This document shows positions 7,826-15,380 of a stretch of DNA of 38,841 nucleotides, in pieces. The DNA comes from Candidatus Woesebacteria bacterium. GTDB taxonomy: Bacteria; Patescibacteriota; Microgenomatia; UBA8517. The DNA lies in the NCBI GenBank assembly GCA_016926185.1, contig JAFGPD010000019.1, positions 1-38,841 on the forward strand, read 5' to 3'. A program made the position numbers and the translations under genes. The notes under the pieces were generated by a model that was not told where the DNA came from, did no database searches, and was given only the letters and a program-made list of their open reading frames with translations. How positions within the stretch are numbered: the first letter of the stretch is position 1; each line of letters starts with the position of its first letter.

Positions 7826-9178
7826 TCAAATAGGATCCAGAAAAGCTTGTTCTTGTATGTCTCCTGAGATTTCAACACTATCTGTGTAGTAGTTGTATCC
7901 GGAGGCAGTTGCCTCCAAATAGTAAATTTTATCTGAAAGGTCTGAGAAGAATATCTGGCCGAAGTCGGGGTTTTGTATAATGCCGCTTGAAGCGCTAGCT
8001 TCATAAGTGCCACCGTCGAAAAGTCTTGCAGATACCGATGCGATTTGTAAATCTCCCGGATCGGTGAAGGTGACAAGGAAGCTATTTGCAGAATTGGAAT
8101 TAAGTGCAATTTTTTGCTCGAATTCAGAATTTGGCAGAAGATTGACAGGAAGGAGAGGGTTGAAACCAGAAACGTCGTATCCGGTGATTGCCGGAATGGT
8201 TATTGAATAATTATCCCATTCGAGATCCTCAATGACTATTTCCCCAGATGCGTTGGTTGATAGAGTCTCTTCGTATTTGTAGACAAGTTCATCCAAAGCA
8301 TCAGTGCCAATTGTCTTGTCTCCTCTAATGTTGAAAGTAATATTGCCCAATGGAGAAAAATCACTATCACGATTATTTGTTGTAGTTATTTCAAGAGTGG
8401 ACACAAGATCAATGGCGAAACTAATTTCAGTTAACTTACTTTCGATTATGGTCGCGTGTGGCTTATCGGGATTTGCCACTTCTGAAGTTGAATAGGTTTT
8501 ATCAGTACTATATCCTTCCTTTGTTGTAGTAATTTGGTAACAGTCAGTACAAGGCAGTGCACCGGGAAGAATAACCCTACCGGAACTGTCCGTTAGAAGT
8601 GTTAGATCCACTGGTGGTGAGATCGAAGGTGCGTATATTGTTACCTCTGCTTGAGAAACCGGTTGAGCGTTCGCATCGAAAACGAGCACTGATAGAGTTC
8701 CTCCTCCCACGGTTGATTCAACCCCTCGAGGTGCGATGTCTGTTATTAAAGAAACAGGGCTTTTGTTAGATGATGCAAGTCCTCCCCATGAAACATCAAC
8801 TCGAACCCTTTTGAAGTCAGTTGGAAGCAGATCTGTAGGAGCTATCCCATCGAGGGGGTCGTCAATATATACAATGTCTGTACTGACTACGTAATTTAAT
8901 CCATTTCTGAAAACATTTTCCTCTTGAAATATTGGACCATCCGGAACACCACTTACGGTACCCACATCCTCGTATGGTAAGTTTCTAATTAGCTCAATTT
9001 TTTCCTGGGCAAGATGGCGTGCAGTTATTCTCGCACTTGTAAACGAAATAAGCCTATATGATGAAGTGACTAGGGTGAATAATGCCTGAGCAAGTATCGC
9101 GAAAAGTGCGATCGCAACGACCAATTCCACCAGTGCTTGTCCGTTTTGTTTTTCTCTTGCTGATAAATTGGGATTCAT
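7826..9178 (-). CDS. Large pilin-like protein with carboxypeptidase-regulatory-like repeats
   Basis: A 450-aa protein. The N-terminus reads NGQALVELVVAIALFAI: Gly, then Gln at +1 and Glu at +5. This is a pilin-type helix that also resembles the TadE 'GQALVE' start. After a helix with HLAQEKIELIRNLPYEDVG come about three beta-sandwich modules of the carboxypeptidase regulatory/CarboxypepD_reg type, marked by FDANAQPVSQAEVTI (about 178-192), SPLGNITFNIRG and related lines. The length is two to three times that of an ordinary pilin, which suggests a decorated minor pilin or tip adhesin. It is first in the minus-strand unit, divergent from the PilM-PilN gene. Confidence 0.75.
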   Translation of the reverse strand: MNPNLSAREKQNGQALVELVVAIALFAILAQALFTLVTSSYRLISFTSARITARHLAQEKIELIRNLPYEDVGTVSGVPDGPIFQEENVFRNGLNYVVSTDIVYIDDPLDGIAPTDLLPTDFKRVRVDVSWGGLASSNKSPVSLITDIAPRGVESTVGGGTLSVLVFDANAQPVSQAEVTIYAPSISPPVDLTLLTDSSGRVILPGALPCTDCYQITTTKEGYSTDKTYSTSEVANPDKPHATIIESKLTEISFAIDLVSTLEITTTNNRDSDFSPLGNITFNIRGDKTIGTDALDELVYKYEETLSTNASGEIVIEDLEWDNYSITIPAITGYDVSGFNPLLPVNLLPNSEFEQKIALNSNSANSFLVTFTDPGDLQIASVSARLFDGGTYEASASSGIIQNPDFGQIFFSDLSDKIYYLEATASGYNYYTDSVEISGDIQEQAFLDPI

Positions 9179-9208
9179 TAGGGCAGATTGAGTTTACTTG
9201 ACTAATTG

Positions 9209-9214
9209 ATTATA
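9209..9214 (-). promoter_or_regulatory. -10 box of the minor pilin unit
   Basis: ATTATA on + (TATAAT on -) lies 30 bases upstream of the start at 9178. The -35 is not clear. Its divergent partner is the pilMN promoter. Confidence 0.45.
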
Positions 9215-9286
9215 AGTATAGCATTTGACATAATTGATATGTATTTACTATTTTTAAAATTTCCATTTACCATTTAATTTTACAAT

Positions 9287-9310
9287 ATTGACTTAATTTA
9301 CTAAGTCAAT
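9287..9310. promoter_or_regulatory. Perfect 9-bp inverted repeat, possible operator
   Basis: ATTGACTTA (9287-9295) and TAAGTCAAT (9302-9310) form a perfect dyad with a 6-bp centre. It covers the expected -35 area of pilMN (-10 box TATAAT at 9329-9334) in the divergent pilin region. It is a plausible site for a dimeric regulator of both pilus units, or alternatively an RNA hairpin. Confidence 0.45.
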
Positions 9311-9328
9311 AGAAGAAGATGTTGTATA

Positions 9329-9334
9329 TATAAT
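9329..9334 (+). promoter_or_regulatory. -10 box of the pilMN unit
   Basis: A perfect TATAAT ends 15 bases before the ATG at 9350, so the leader would be only about 8 nt. Confidence 0.55.
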
Positions 9335-9349
9335 TGATTTAATACTGCC

Positions 9350-10750
9350 ATGCTCAAAAAAAACTTTGTTTCCCTTGTGTTTTCTGCAAAAAAACTTCAG
9401 ATCCTTCAGTTAAATCCCTCGAAAAAAAAGGTAGAAAGATACCTGACAGCAGATATTCCTGAGGGATTAATTGTCGGCCATAAAGTACAAGATGTAGACA
9501 TCCTGGCAAAACTTATAAGTCAGGTATGGAAAAAAGCCAATATAAAAGAAAAGACTGTAGGTTTGGTAGTGCCTGAATTTTCTACATTCATAAAAACCCT
9601 TGATATGCCCAATTTAAGTGTAGAAGAGCTGGACGAGGCAATATCTTGGCAAGCTCACGATTATCTTCCTAAATCACCTGACTCGATGACAATGGATTGG
9701 CGTATAGCTAAAAAAGAAAAGGATAATGTTCAAGTACTTTTAGTTGCAATGGAAAAAGAACTTCTCAATGGTTATGTTAATGCTGTTGGCAAAGCAGGAC
9801 TATTCCCAGAGCTTGTTGAAACACCATCTCTTTCTTTGGTCAGGGCAAGTGATGTTAGTGTTTCAAACAAACTGATAATTTATGCATACTTTGAGGAGGT
9901 AATAGTAACGATCGCAGATAAAGAAAAGATAATTGTCAGCTCTGTAGTCGACACAAAAGATCCCAACGAGATAATTAGCACCATCAATAGGATCTTGGGG
10001 CATTACAAAGATATTAAAATTGAAAATGTCCTAATAGGAGGGTTTGGTATAGATCAGGTATTGATCGACGCATTATCAAAAGGATTAAAAAAGGAAATAA
10101 AGATATTGAACATCAAGGTTGGTGGAATATCTAATGAGGACACTCAAAATTATCTTATCCCCCTTTCTTTGCAATTTAAACCGCCTAGCGAACCAGCCGA
10201 TGAAAATACTGTTAACCTCCTTCCAAAAAGCATCATCGATGAGTATAAGAAAAAGCACGATGCTTTAAGATATTGGAGTTTGCTTATGTTATTGACATTT
10301 GTTGTATGGAGCTCGTTTTTGGCAACTTTGGGGGTTTATATATACTTTTTACAGCAGATTAGAGCATATGAACAAAAAACAAGCGCTAATCGTAATGTGA
10401 TAATCCAGACCCAGGATGCCAGACAAACAATAGGTGAGATCAATAAGGCTTCAAGCAGCGTGCTTAAAATAATGGACCTGAGCCTTGATCCCCAAGATAT
10501 TTTAAATAATATAAATAGCATCAAAAATGATGGCATATCGATCAGAAGATATAAAATGGAACTTGATAGGTATGAAATTGAGATCGAGGGAGTTTCACTG
10601 CAAAGATCTGACCTTATCGATTTTAAGAGCGATCTGGAGGATCTGGAACTGGTAGAAAAAGCCACTATTCCCATCTCGAGCTTTGAAGTGGAAAGTGATC
10701 TGAATTTTAATATGATACTGACATTGAATAAGAAGTTTAAAAAGCAATAA
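9350..10750 (+). CDS. pilM: PilM-PilN fusion, type IV pilus alignment protein
   Basis: A 466-aa protein that joins two pilus proteins usually encoded separately. Residues 1-275 match PilM (actin-like cytoplasmic ring protein), with (P)EFSTFIKTLDMP, EELDEAISWQAHDYLP and a GG..I motif near 230-234. Residues 287-466 match PilN: the VNLLPK motif that PilM binds (288-293), a transmembrane helix (about 309-333), a coiled coil and a ferredoxin-like periplasmic domain. The result resembles GspL of type II secretion, which is also a cytoplasmic actin-like domain plus membrane-anchored ferredoxin fold. It is followed after 4 bp by pilO. The single open frame shows no sign of a sequencing join. Confidence 0.85.
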   Translation: MLKKNFVSLVFSAKKLQILQLNPSKKKVERYLTADIPEGLIVGHKVQDVDILAKLISQVWKKANIKEKTVGLVVPEFSTFIKTLDMPNLSVEELDEAISWQAHDYLPKSPDSMTMDWRIAKKEKDNVQVLLVAMEKELLNGYVNAVGKAGLFPELVETPSLSLVRASDVSVSNKLIIYAYFEEVIVTIADKEKIIVSSVVDTKDPNEIISTINRILGHYKDIKIENVLIGGFGIDQVLIDALSKGLKKEIKILNIKVGGISNEDTQNYLIPLSLQFKPPSEPADENTVNLLPKSIIDEYKKKHDALRYWSLLMLLTFVVWSSFLATLGVYIYFLQQIRAYEQKTSANRNVIIQTQDARQTIGEINKASSSVLKIMDLSLDPQDILNNINSIKNDGISIRRYKMELDRYEIEIEGVSLQRSDLIDFKSDLEDLELVEKATIPISSFEVESDLNFNMILTLNKKFKKQ

Positions 10751-10754
10751 ACTG

Positions 10755-11378
10755 ATGTCAAAAAAAGGTGATAAAAATAAAAAAGAAAAAAGTATGAGTG
10801 ATGTTAGTGATCAAAAACAGGAAAAATCAAAAATGATCAAAAATACATTAAAGAAGAAAAAAAATAGATTTTCAAAGATCTATATGTTTATCATAACGGA
10901 CATTATTGTCTTTGCACTTCTTTTCTTTTTTTTGGGTTTGGTAAGAAAAAAAGCAGTAGCGTTGAATGGATTGATCAACACTTATCAAAATGCCCAAAGA
11001 AGCAGTCAGGTTAACTTTGCAGATCTTGAGATAAAATCAAATAAAGAAAAGGCTGATAAAATAGTTGAACTTTTTCCTAATGAAAAGAAATTCCTGGAAT
11101 TTATAAAGATAATTGAGGAAAAAAGCGGAGATGGAGGTTCAGTTGTCAATTTCACTTTTGCCACGAAAGAACCTGTTCGAGATTCGACCACACGGCTTGG
11201 TATTCCAGTTGTTGTTAATTTTAAGGGCAGTTGGGGACAGATAGACAAGGATCTAAGAGATATTCAATCTGCTCCATTTCTTTTTCGTCCAATTACGATT
11301 GAGGCGAAAAATACCGCTGAAGAAGGTGTGGTAGAGTTAATGTACGGCGGATTTTTATATATAGATGAAAGTTTCTAA
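10755..11378 (+). CDS. pilO: PilO-like pilus alignment protein
   Basis: A 207-aa bitopic protein with a long Lys-rich cytoplasmic N-terminus (about residues 1-42), one transmembrane segment (about 43-63), a short coiled coil, and a C-terminal alpha/beta domain with LFPNEKKFLEFIKIIEE and GIPVVVNFKGSWGQI, consistent with PilO. It partners PilN in the inner-membrane alignment complex. Position supports the call: 4 bp after PilM-PilN and overlapping the next gene by 14 nt. The extended N-terminal Lys-rich tail is longer than in typical PilO. Confidence 0.8.
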   Translation: MSKKGDKNKKEKSMSDVSDQKQEKSKMIKNTLKKKKNRFSKIYMFIITDIIVFALLFFFLGLVRKKAVALNGLINTYQNAQRSSQVNFADLEIKSNKEKADKIVELFPNEKKFLEFIKIIEEKSGDGGSVVNFTFATKEPVRDSTTRLGIPVVVNFKGSWGQIDKDLRDIQSAPFLFRPITIEAKNTAEEGVVELMYGGFLYIDESF

Positions 11379-11667
11379 TAGCAAATTTTATGTTTTAGGA
11401 TTTTTTTCCCTTGTGATGATGGGTGGTGTTGTGGTTTATTCTTTCAGAACTTTATTTGAGTCTTTGGGTACAGCATTTACTGTAGACACACAAATTCCTG
11501 AATCTGAATTGAGGATCAACCGGCAGAATTTAGAAAAAGCATACAATATGATCTATGATTCTGAACCTACAAAGTTAAATTTAGATGATTTTGTCAATAG
11601 ATCTCCGGCGGAGACAGAAAAAAATGATGATAGTACATCGGAAATAGATAATGAACTATCTGATTAG
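11365..11667 (+). CDS. Small single-pass membrane protein in the pilus operon
   Basis: A 100-aa protein of unrecognised family. It has one transmembrane helix (about residues 8-28) and an acidic, low-complexity C-terminal tail. The ATG lies inside the 3' end of pilO (14-nt overlap), and the stop is 19 bp before the pilin start. Such an overlap implies coupled translation. A pilus-assembly accessory role is inferred from position only. Confidence 0.65.
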   Translation: MKVSNSKFYVLGFFSLVMMGGVVVYSFRTLFESLGTAFTVDTQIPESELRINRQNLEKAYNMIYDSEPTKLNLDDFVNRSPAETEKNDDSTSEIDNELSD

Positions 11668-11674
11668 TGTAGAA

Positions 11675-11680
11675 TATAAT
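11675..11680 (+). promoter_or_regulatory. -10 box giving a leaderless pilin transcript
   Basis: TATAAT ends six bases before the ATG at 11687. With a normal -10 to start-site distance, transcription would begin at or next to the A of the start codon. This would be an internal promoter that boosts the major pilin. Confidence 0.5.
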
Positions 11681-11686
11681 AGATTT

Positions 11687-12148
11687 ATGAAAAGAAAATA
11701 TATAAGAGGTTTTACAATGATTGAACTTCTGATCACGATGGCTTTGATTGCGATATTGGCTACGGTTGTCGTGTTTTTAATAAATCCTGCACAGATGCTG
11801 GCACGAGCCAGAGATACACAAAGGCAAAGCGATCTTGTCGCAATTCTCTCATCTATCTACCAATACTCTGCAGAGCATAGCGGAGCATTACCTGATACTG
11901 ATGGTGATCCCTTGACAAGCAATTTCCCTAATAGCCCAACTTGTATTGGTACCGGAGTTGGTTGTTATGATCTTGGTTCAGCTGGAGATGCGGGTGAAAC
12001 AATGGTGCCTGTTTATATGGCTGCGATGCCAATGGACCCAAGAACTGGAACAAGTGCCAATACGGGGTATTTAATTTATATTGATGCAAACGATCGTTTA
12101 GTTGCATCTGCTTCAGGTGAAACAAGAGAGATAAATTTAACAAGGTGA
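11687..12148 (+). CDS. pilA: Type IV pilin, probable major subunit
   Basis: A 153-aa prepilin with leader MKRKYIRG, then FTMIELLITMALIAILATVV (Gly at -1, Phe at +1, Glu at +5). The helix continues into RARDTQRQSDL..I, the standard pattern of CPR pilins. The small C-terminal domain has one Cys pair within PTCIGTGVGCYDLG and the late segment DPRTGTSANTGYLIYI, typical of PilA/GspG-like folds. I used the ATG at 11687; an upstream ATG at 11651 would add a 12-residue extension with no pilin logic. It lies between alignment genes and a two-component pair and has its own -10 box, so it is the likely major pilin. Confidence 0.88.
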   Translation: MKRKYIRGFTMIELLITMALIAILATVVVFLINPAQMLARARDTQRQSDLVAILSSIYQYSAEHSGALPDTDGDPLTSNFPNSPTCIGTGVGCYDLGSAGDAGETMVPVYMAAMPMDPRTGTSANTGYLIYIDANDRLVASASGETREINLTR

Positions 12149-12155
12149 TAATTTT

Positions 12156-12974
12156 TTGAGAAAATCATATATTACTGCAATGGATGAAAGCAATTTGAGT
12201 CTAAAAGAGGAAAATAGGAAATTAAGAAAAATTTTAAAAGAGACCAAGGACGAACTCAGGTCAGTCAGTGATCGTTTGAACACCATCGATAGACAAAAAG
12301 ATGAGTTTATTTCTATGGCTGCCCATGAACTCCGTGCGCCCACTACCGCTATAAAGGGTTATTTGTCAATGATGTTAAATGGTGATGCTGGAGATATTTC
12401 GGAAAGAGTGCGGGGTTATCTTGCTGACGCTCAGGCAACAAACGACAGGCTGATAAGACTTGTTAATAATATGATCAATGTTTCAAGGATAGAAGAAGGT
12501 AAGATCACTTACCAGATAGATGATGTCAAACTTTCTGCTCTAGCAGGTGCAGTATACTCGGATTTTAAATTCGAAGCTGAAAGAAAAAAACTAGGATTTT
12601 CGACTGAGATTCAGGAAAATGTGAATGATCTAGTCAAAGTAGATCCTGACAGGATCAGGGAAGTGGTAGCAAACATGGTTAGCAATGCAATTAAATATAC
12701 AAACGAAGGTTTTGTCAAAATAAAAGTCCTTGATTCCAGCGGAGGGATGGTGAGGCTGGAAGTGGTTGATAGCGGTCCCGGTATTTCAGAGGAAGAGCAG
12801 TCTAAGATCTTTCGTAAATTTTACCGGGTAAAATCTGCAGTAGGCAAGACAATTGGTACAGGTTTGGGGTTGTATATATCAAAACTGATCATAAAGTCTT
12901 TTGATGGTGAGATAGGTGTAGATTCAAGAATGGGTTCGGGTAGCACTTTCTGGTTTGAGCTACCAAGGCAATAG
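12156..12974 (+). CDS. Soluble sensor-less histidine kinase of the pilus operon
   Basis: A 272-aa kinase without a transmembrane segment or recognised sensor domain. A short coiled coil (about 12-48) leads to HisKA with the H-box MAAHELRAPTT (phospho-acceptor H57). HATPase_c follows with N-box VVANMVSNAIKYTNEG, G1 VVDSGPGIS, F-box IFRKFYRV and G2 GTGLGLYISKLI. The TTG start is preferred because AAGGTGAT lies about 8 bases upstream and overlaps the pilin stop, indicating coupled translation. A later ATG at 12180 is possible. The receiver protein just downstream is the obvious partner. How the input is sensed cannot be seen, but linkage to the pilus machinery is likely. Confidence 0.88.
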   Translation: MRKSYITAMDESNLSLKEENRKLRKILKETKDELRSVSDRLNTIDRQKDEFISMAAHELRAPTTAIKGYLSMMLNGDAGDISERVRGYLADAQATNDRLIRLVNNMINVSRIEEGKITYQIDDVKLSALAGAVYSDFKFEAERKKLGFSTEIQENVNDLVKVDPDRIREVVANMVSNAIKYTNEGFVKIKVLDSSGGMVRLEVVDSGPGISEEEQSKIFRKFYRVKSAVGKTIGTGLGLYISKLIIKSFDGEIGVDSRMGSGSTFWFELPRQ

Positions 12975-13007
12975 AAGATTCATTCATTGTTGAGGAAAAG
13001 TATTTTT

Positions 13008-13391
13008 ATGGATAAAGAAAAAAAGAAAATCATTTTTATTGAAGACGATCCGGTTCTCTCGAAAATGTATAAGATAAAACTGGAGGATGCTGGCTATGAG
13101 GTGCTCATTGCCGAGAACGGTAAAATAGGTTTGGAAGAAATTCTAAAGGGAGATGTGGACCTTATTCTTCTGGATATCATGATGCCTCAGCTTTCCGGTA
13201 TGGACATGCTTTCAAAGTTAAGAGAGAACGAAAGTTATCAGGATCTTCCTGTTTTGATAATTACCAATCTTACAAGTGATAAAGACCGGCAACGTGCTAA
13301 AGAGCTAGATGTGGCAGAATATTTGATGAAGGCGGATCTCACGCCCACACAGCTTCTGGACAAAGTGAATGGGATCCTTGTTAGAGGCTGA
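13008..13391 (+). CDS. Stand-alone response regulator (receiver only)
   Basis: A 127-aa CheY-like receiver with no output domain. The acidic pair and phospho-site are present: EDD at 12-14, phospho-Asp D56 in LILLDIMMP, conserved T87 in IITN, and K108. The C-terminal region reads YLMKADLTP, where the usual Lys-Pro step is changed to Lys-Ala, as in its paralogue at 14255. The ATG at 13008 gives a clean receiver start; TTG codons further upstream are possible. It lies 33 bp after the kinase. A protein-protein output, for example on pilus ATPases, is inferred because there is no DNA-binding domain. Confidence 0.87.
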   Translation: MDKEKKKIIFIEDDPVLSKMYKIKLEDAGYEVLIAENGKIGLEEILKGDVDLILLDIMMPQLSGMDMLSKLRENESYQDLPVLIITNLTSDKDRQRAKELDVAEYLMKADLTPTQLLDKVNGILVRG

Positions 13392-14024
13392 TCATCTTCG
13401 CATCTGGGTTAATACGAATATTATACCTACTATTACTATCAAAGAAATACCAATAACTATTCCAGCTCTTCTTAATCCTGTTACCAATCTATTGCTATCG
13501 AGGGACCTTGAAGGTTGCTGGTTGGGGGTTGGAGTTTTAACGGCTTGTGTAGGGGTTTTTTCCTGTTCCTCTTCTCCTCCGACGTCAATGATCTCTCCCG
13601 GTCGTGGTTCGTCAAGGAAATTGATTCTTTCAACGTTGCCCATCATAACTGTCGGACCTTCAGGTTCTTGTGCGCGCTGGTTCACCTCTGTTGTTACAAA
13701 AATTGAGGAGAAAGGTGTTTTTGTATTGAAAGATGCCCGTCCGAGACCAAGCTCGCCCAGTTTGATAGGTTTATTTCCTTCTAATGGATCTGCCCATGCT
13801 ACATATCTGAATATATTATCTCCTGCGGGGTATATAAGGTTCCTGCAAGTAACAAGGATGTTATATTTCCAGTCCATCATTTGAATTGACACCGCGTAAC
13901 ACCGATAATCCTCCGATGTTATTGACTCAAGTTCTATTGTCCCTTCAGAAGCATTGATTTTAGTGGCGCTAAAGACAAAAATAAACAAAAAAACCAGAAG
14001 TATTTTAAGACAGCTTTTGATCAT
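13392..14024 (-). CDS. Secreted domain protein with C-terminal membrane anchor
   Basis: A 210-aa protein. Residues 1-26 form a signal peptide (MIKSCLKILLVFLFIFVFS..) with likely cleavage after the INA at residues 24-26. A single extracytoplasmic beta-rich domain with two cysteines follows, then a Thr/Pro linker (KTPTQAVKTPTPNQQP) and a C-terminal transmembrane helix (about 184-206) with a short basic tail (QMRR). This is a type I surface-anchored topology. No known domain was recognised. The stop abuts the end of the upstream response regulator gene on the opposite strand. A -10 box lies six bases before its ATG. Confidence 0.72.
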   Translation of the reverse strand: MIKSCLKILLVFLFIFVFSATKINASEGTIELESITSEDYRCYAVSIQMMDWKYNILVTCRNLIYPAGDNIFRYVAWADPLEGNKPIKLGELGLGRASFNTKTPFSSIFVTTEVNQRAQEPEGPTVMMGNVERINFLDEPRPGEIIDVGGEEEQEKTPTQAVKTPTPNQQPSRSLDSNRLVTGLRRAGIVIGISLIVIVGIIFVLTQMRR

Positions 14025-14030
14025 AATTTC

Positions 14031-14036
14031 ATTATA
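14031..14036 (-). promoter_or_regulatory. -10 box giving a leaderless transcript
   Basis: ATTATA on + (TATAAT on -) lies exactly six bases upstream of the ATG at 14024. The -35 is weak. Confidence 0.5.
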
Positions 14037-14199
14037 ACAGATTAATTTTTGTTATTACCAAGGTATGTTTGATTATAGATTGTCTTTTCGAATATTTTAT
14101 CCGTTAGTTTATCAGTAACTTTTCAAATTTTACAGTTGACTTTGTAAGGTAATTAAACTTTTCAAAAAAGTCTCAAGTTTTATGTTGATATTATTAGAT

Positions 14200-14228
14200 T
14201 TGATATTGCTGAAAAACTAATTTATTAT
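14200..14228 (+). promoter_or_regulatory. Promoter of the second response regulator
   Basis: TTGATA (14200-14205), a 17-bp spacer and TATTAT (14223-14228) fit the consensus. A second possible -10, TATAAT at 14237-14242, is nearer the start. The 13-mer TTTGATATTGCTG around the -35 is identical to that of pilB. Confidence 0.5.
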
Positions 14229-14254
14229 TAATCTTGTATAATAAAAACATTGAA

Positions 14255-14731
14255 ATGGCTGCTCAACAAACTGAACAAAATTCACAATCTGACCCGACAG
14301 CAGTGAACAATCCTTCCCAAGGAAATTCACTTCCCGCACAGCCTGTTGAGCAAACTGCTGGTCTGCCTCGGATACTGATTGTAGAAGATGATCCTATTCT
14401 GGGGAGAATGTATTCAGAGAAATTTAAAAGTGAAGGCTATGAAGTGATTTCTGCACAGGATGGAGAGGCTGGTCTTCAGAAGGCAAAGGAAGGTAATATT
14501 GATATGATACTTCTTGATGTAATGCTTCCCAGAATGAGCGGGATAGATCTATTGGAGCAGCTAAGGAAAGATGATAACGCAAAAGATACAAAGGTGATCG
14601 CGCTTACAAATCTCGCTGATCAGAGCGAAAAGGACCGTGCAATAGCATTAGGAGTGAAGGATTATTTGGTAAAAGCGATGCAAACCCCTGAACAAGTTGT
14701 TACGAAAGTTAATAGTTTGCTTGGAAGATAA
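14255..14731 (+). CDS. Stand-alone response regulator with disordered N-terminal tail
   Basis: A 158-aa protein. A Gln/Pro/Ser-rich tail of about 36 residues precedes a receiver domain: EDD at 44-46, phospho-Asp D88 in MILLDVMLP, T118 in ALTN and K140 in YLVKAMQTP. It is closely similar to the receiver at 13008 and has no output domain. An upstream in-frame TTG lies inside the -10 box, so the ATG at 14255 is chosen. No kinase is adjacent; the kinases at 12156 and 18177 are candidates. The tail may be a docking segment. Confidence 0.85.
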   Translation: MAAQQTEQNSQSDPTAVNNPSQGNSLPAQPVEQTAGLPRILIVEDDPILGRMYSEKFKSEGYEVISAQDGEAGLQKAKEGNIDMILLDVMLPRMSGIDLLEQLRKDDNAKDTKVIALTNLADQSEKDRAIALGVKDYLVKAMQTPEQVVTKVNSLLGR

Positions 14732-14757
14732 AACTATTCTTCGGTCTTTAGTTTATT

Positions 14758-15000
14758 ATGCATGGTTTTGATACCAGTTTAAGTGAATTTCTGACTACAG
14801 CCGTTTTCATTGGTTTTCTAACAGTGACCACACTTTTCGTGGGTTTTAACTTCAAAATTTTCAAATTTGTTTTTAAAGACAATGTCAAAAAATATTGGTG
14901 GCTATTTCTGATCACTGCCCTGATACCGCTTTTTCTTTTTCTTACAATATCAACTTACATATTAGATCTAAAGATAAGCCAGTCGGTGAGATTTATATAA
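14758..15000 (+). CDS. Small two-pass membrane protein
   Basis: An 80-aa protein with hydrophobic helices at about residues 10-30 and 48-68, separated by a basic loop (KFVFKDNVKK). The family is unrecognised. It starts 26 bp after the response regulator and may share its transcript. Confidence 0.55.
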   Translation: MHGFDTSLSEFLTTAVFIGFLTVTTLFVGFNFKIFKFVFKDNVKKYWWLFLITALIPLFLFLTISTYILDLKISQSVRFI

Positions 15001-15112
15001 GCGTAAGGAAATTCCCACCTGATCTTTTTAAAGCACAATCTTACTTAATAGTTCTTCTGGTTTTTTAGTTTGAAGGTCAGTGATTGTAAGTTAGTGCTAA
15101 AATGAAAATAGA

Positions 15113-15379
15113 GTGAAGGTTATTTACACAATATTGTTTGTTTTTTTCATTTTAACTGTTTTTATTGGTCTGATAAATCTGGCTTCAATGTTTGATGAAG
15201 AGAGCTGTGTTTGTATGAATGAGACAAACCGCTGCATGCTTTACTCTGAGGTTAAAGACCCAAAAAGAAAGATTGATTACAAGAGGGTGTGTGGAAAAAG
15301 CACTTGTAAGTATTTCTTTGGGAGCTGTTACAAACTGCACAGGTTTTTGGATATCACCTATGTGATTAGGGGTCGGTGA
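15113..15379 (+). CDS. Small Cys-rich anchored protein
   Basis: An 88-aa protein starting with GTG. An N-terminal hydrophobic helix (about 3-25, a signal anchor) is followed by a short exported domain with six cysteines in CVCMNETNRC and C.KSTCKYFFGSC spacing, suggesting disulfides. GTG is the first usable start: an in-frame TAA sits just upstream at 15098. An extended -10 box (TGCTAAAAT, ending at 15103) lies nine bases before it, consistent with a near-leaderless transcript. The family is unknown. Confidence 0.55.
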   Translation: MKVIYTILFVFFILTVFIGLINLASMFDEESCVCMNETNRCMLYSEVKDPKRKIDYKRVCGKSTCKYFFGSCYKLHRFLDITYVIRGR

Positions 15380-15380
15380 T

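Noticed and set aside
7822-8109. N-terminal extension of the minor pilin to 8109
   Set aside because: It overlaps the upstream pilin-like gene in another frame, and the prepilin leader begins naturally at 7821.
2085-12148. Type II secretion system instead of type IV pilus
   Set aside because: PilM-PilN-PilO organisation with a classic pilin and no secretin or pseudopilin set fits a pilus better, though the fused PilM-PilN resembles GspL.
13369-13884. A 171-codon plus-strand frame opposite the anchored protein
   Set aside because: It starts inside the response regulator gene and runs antisense to a gene with clear signal peptide, linker and membrane anchor.
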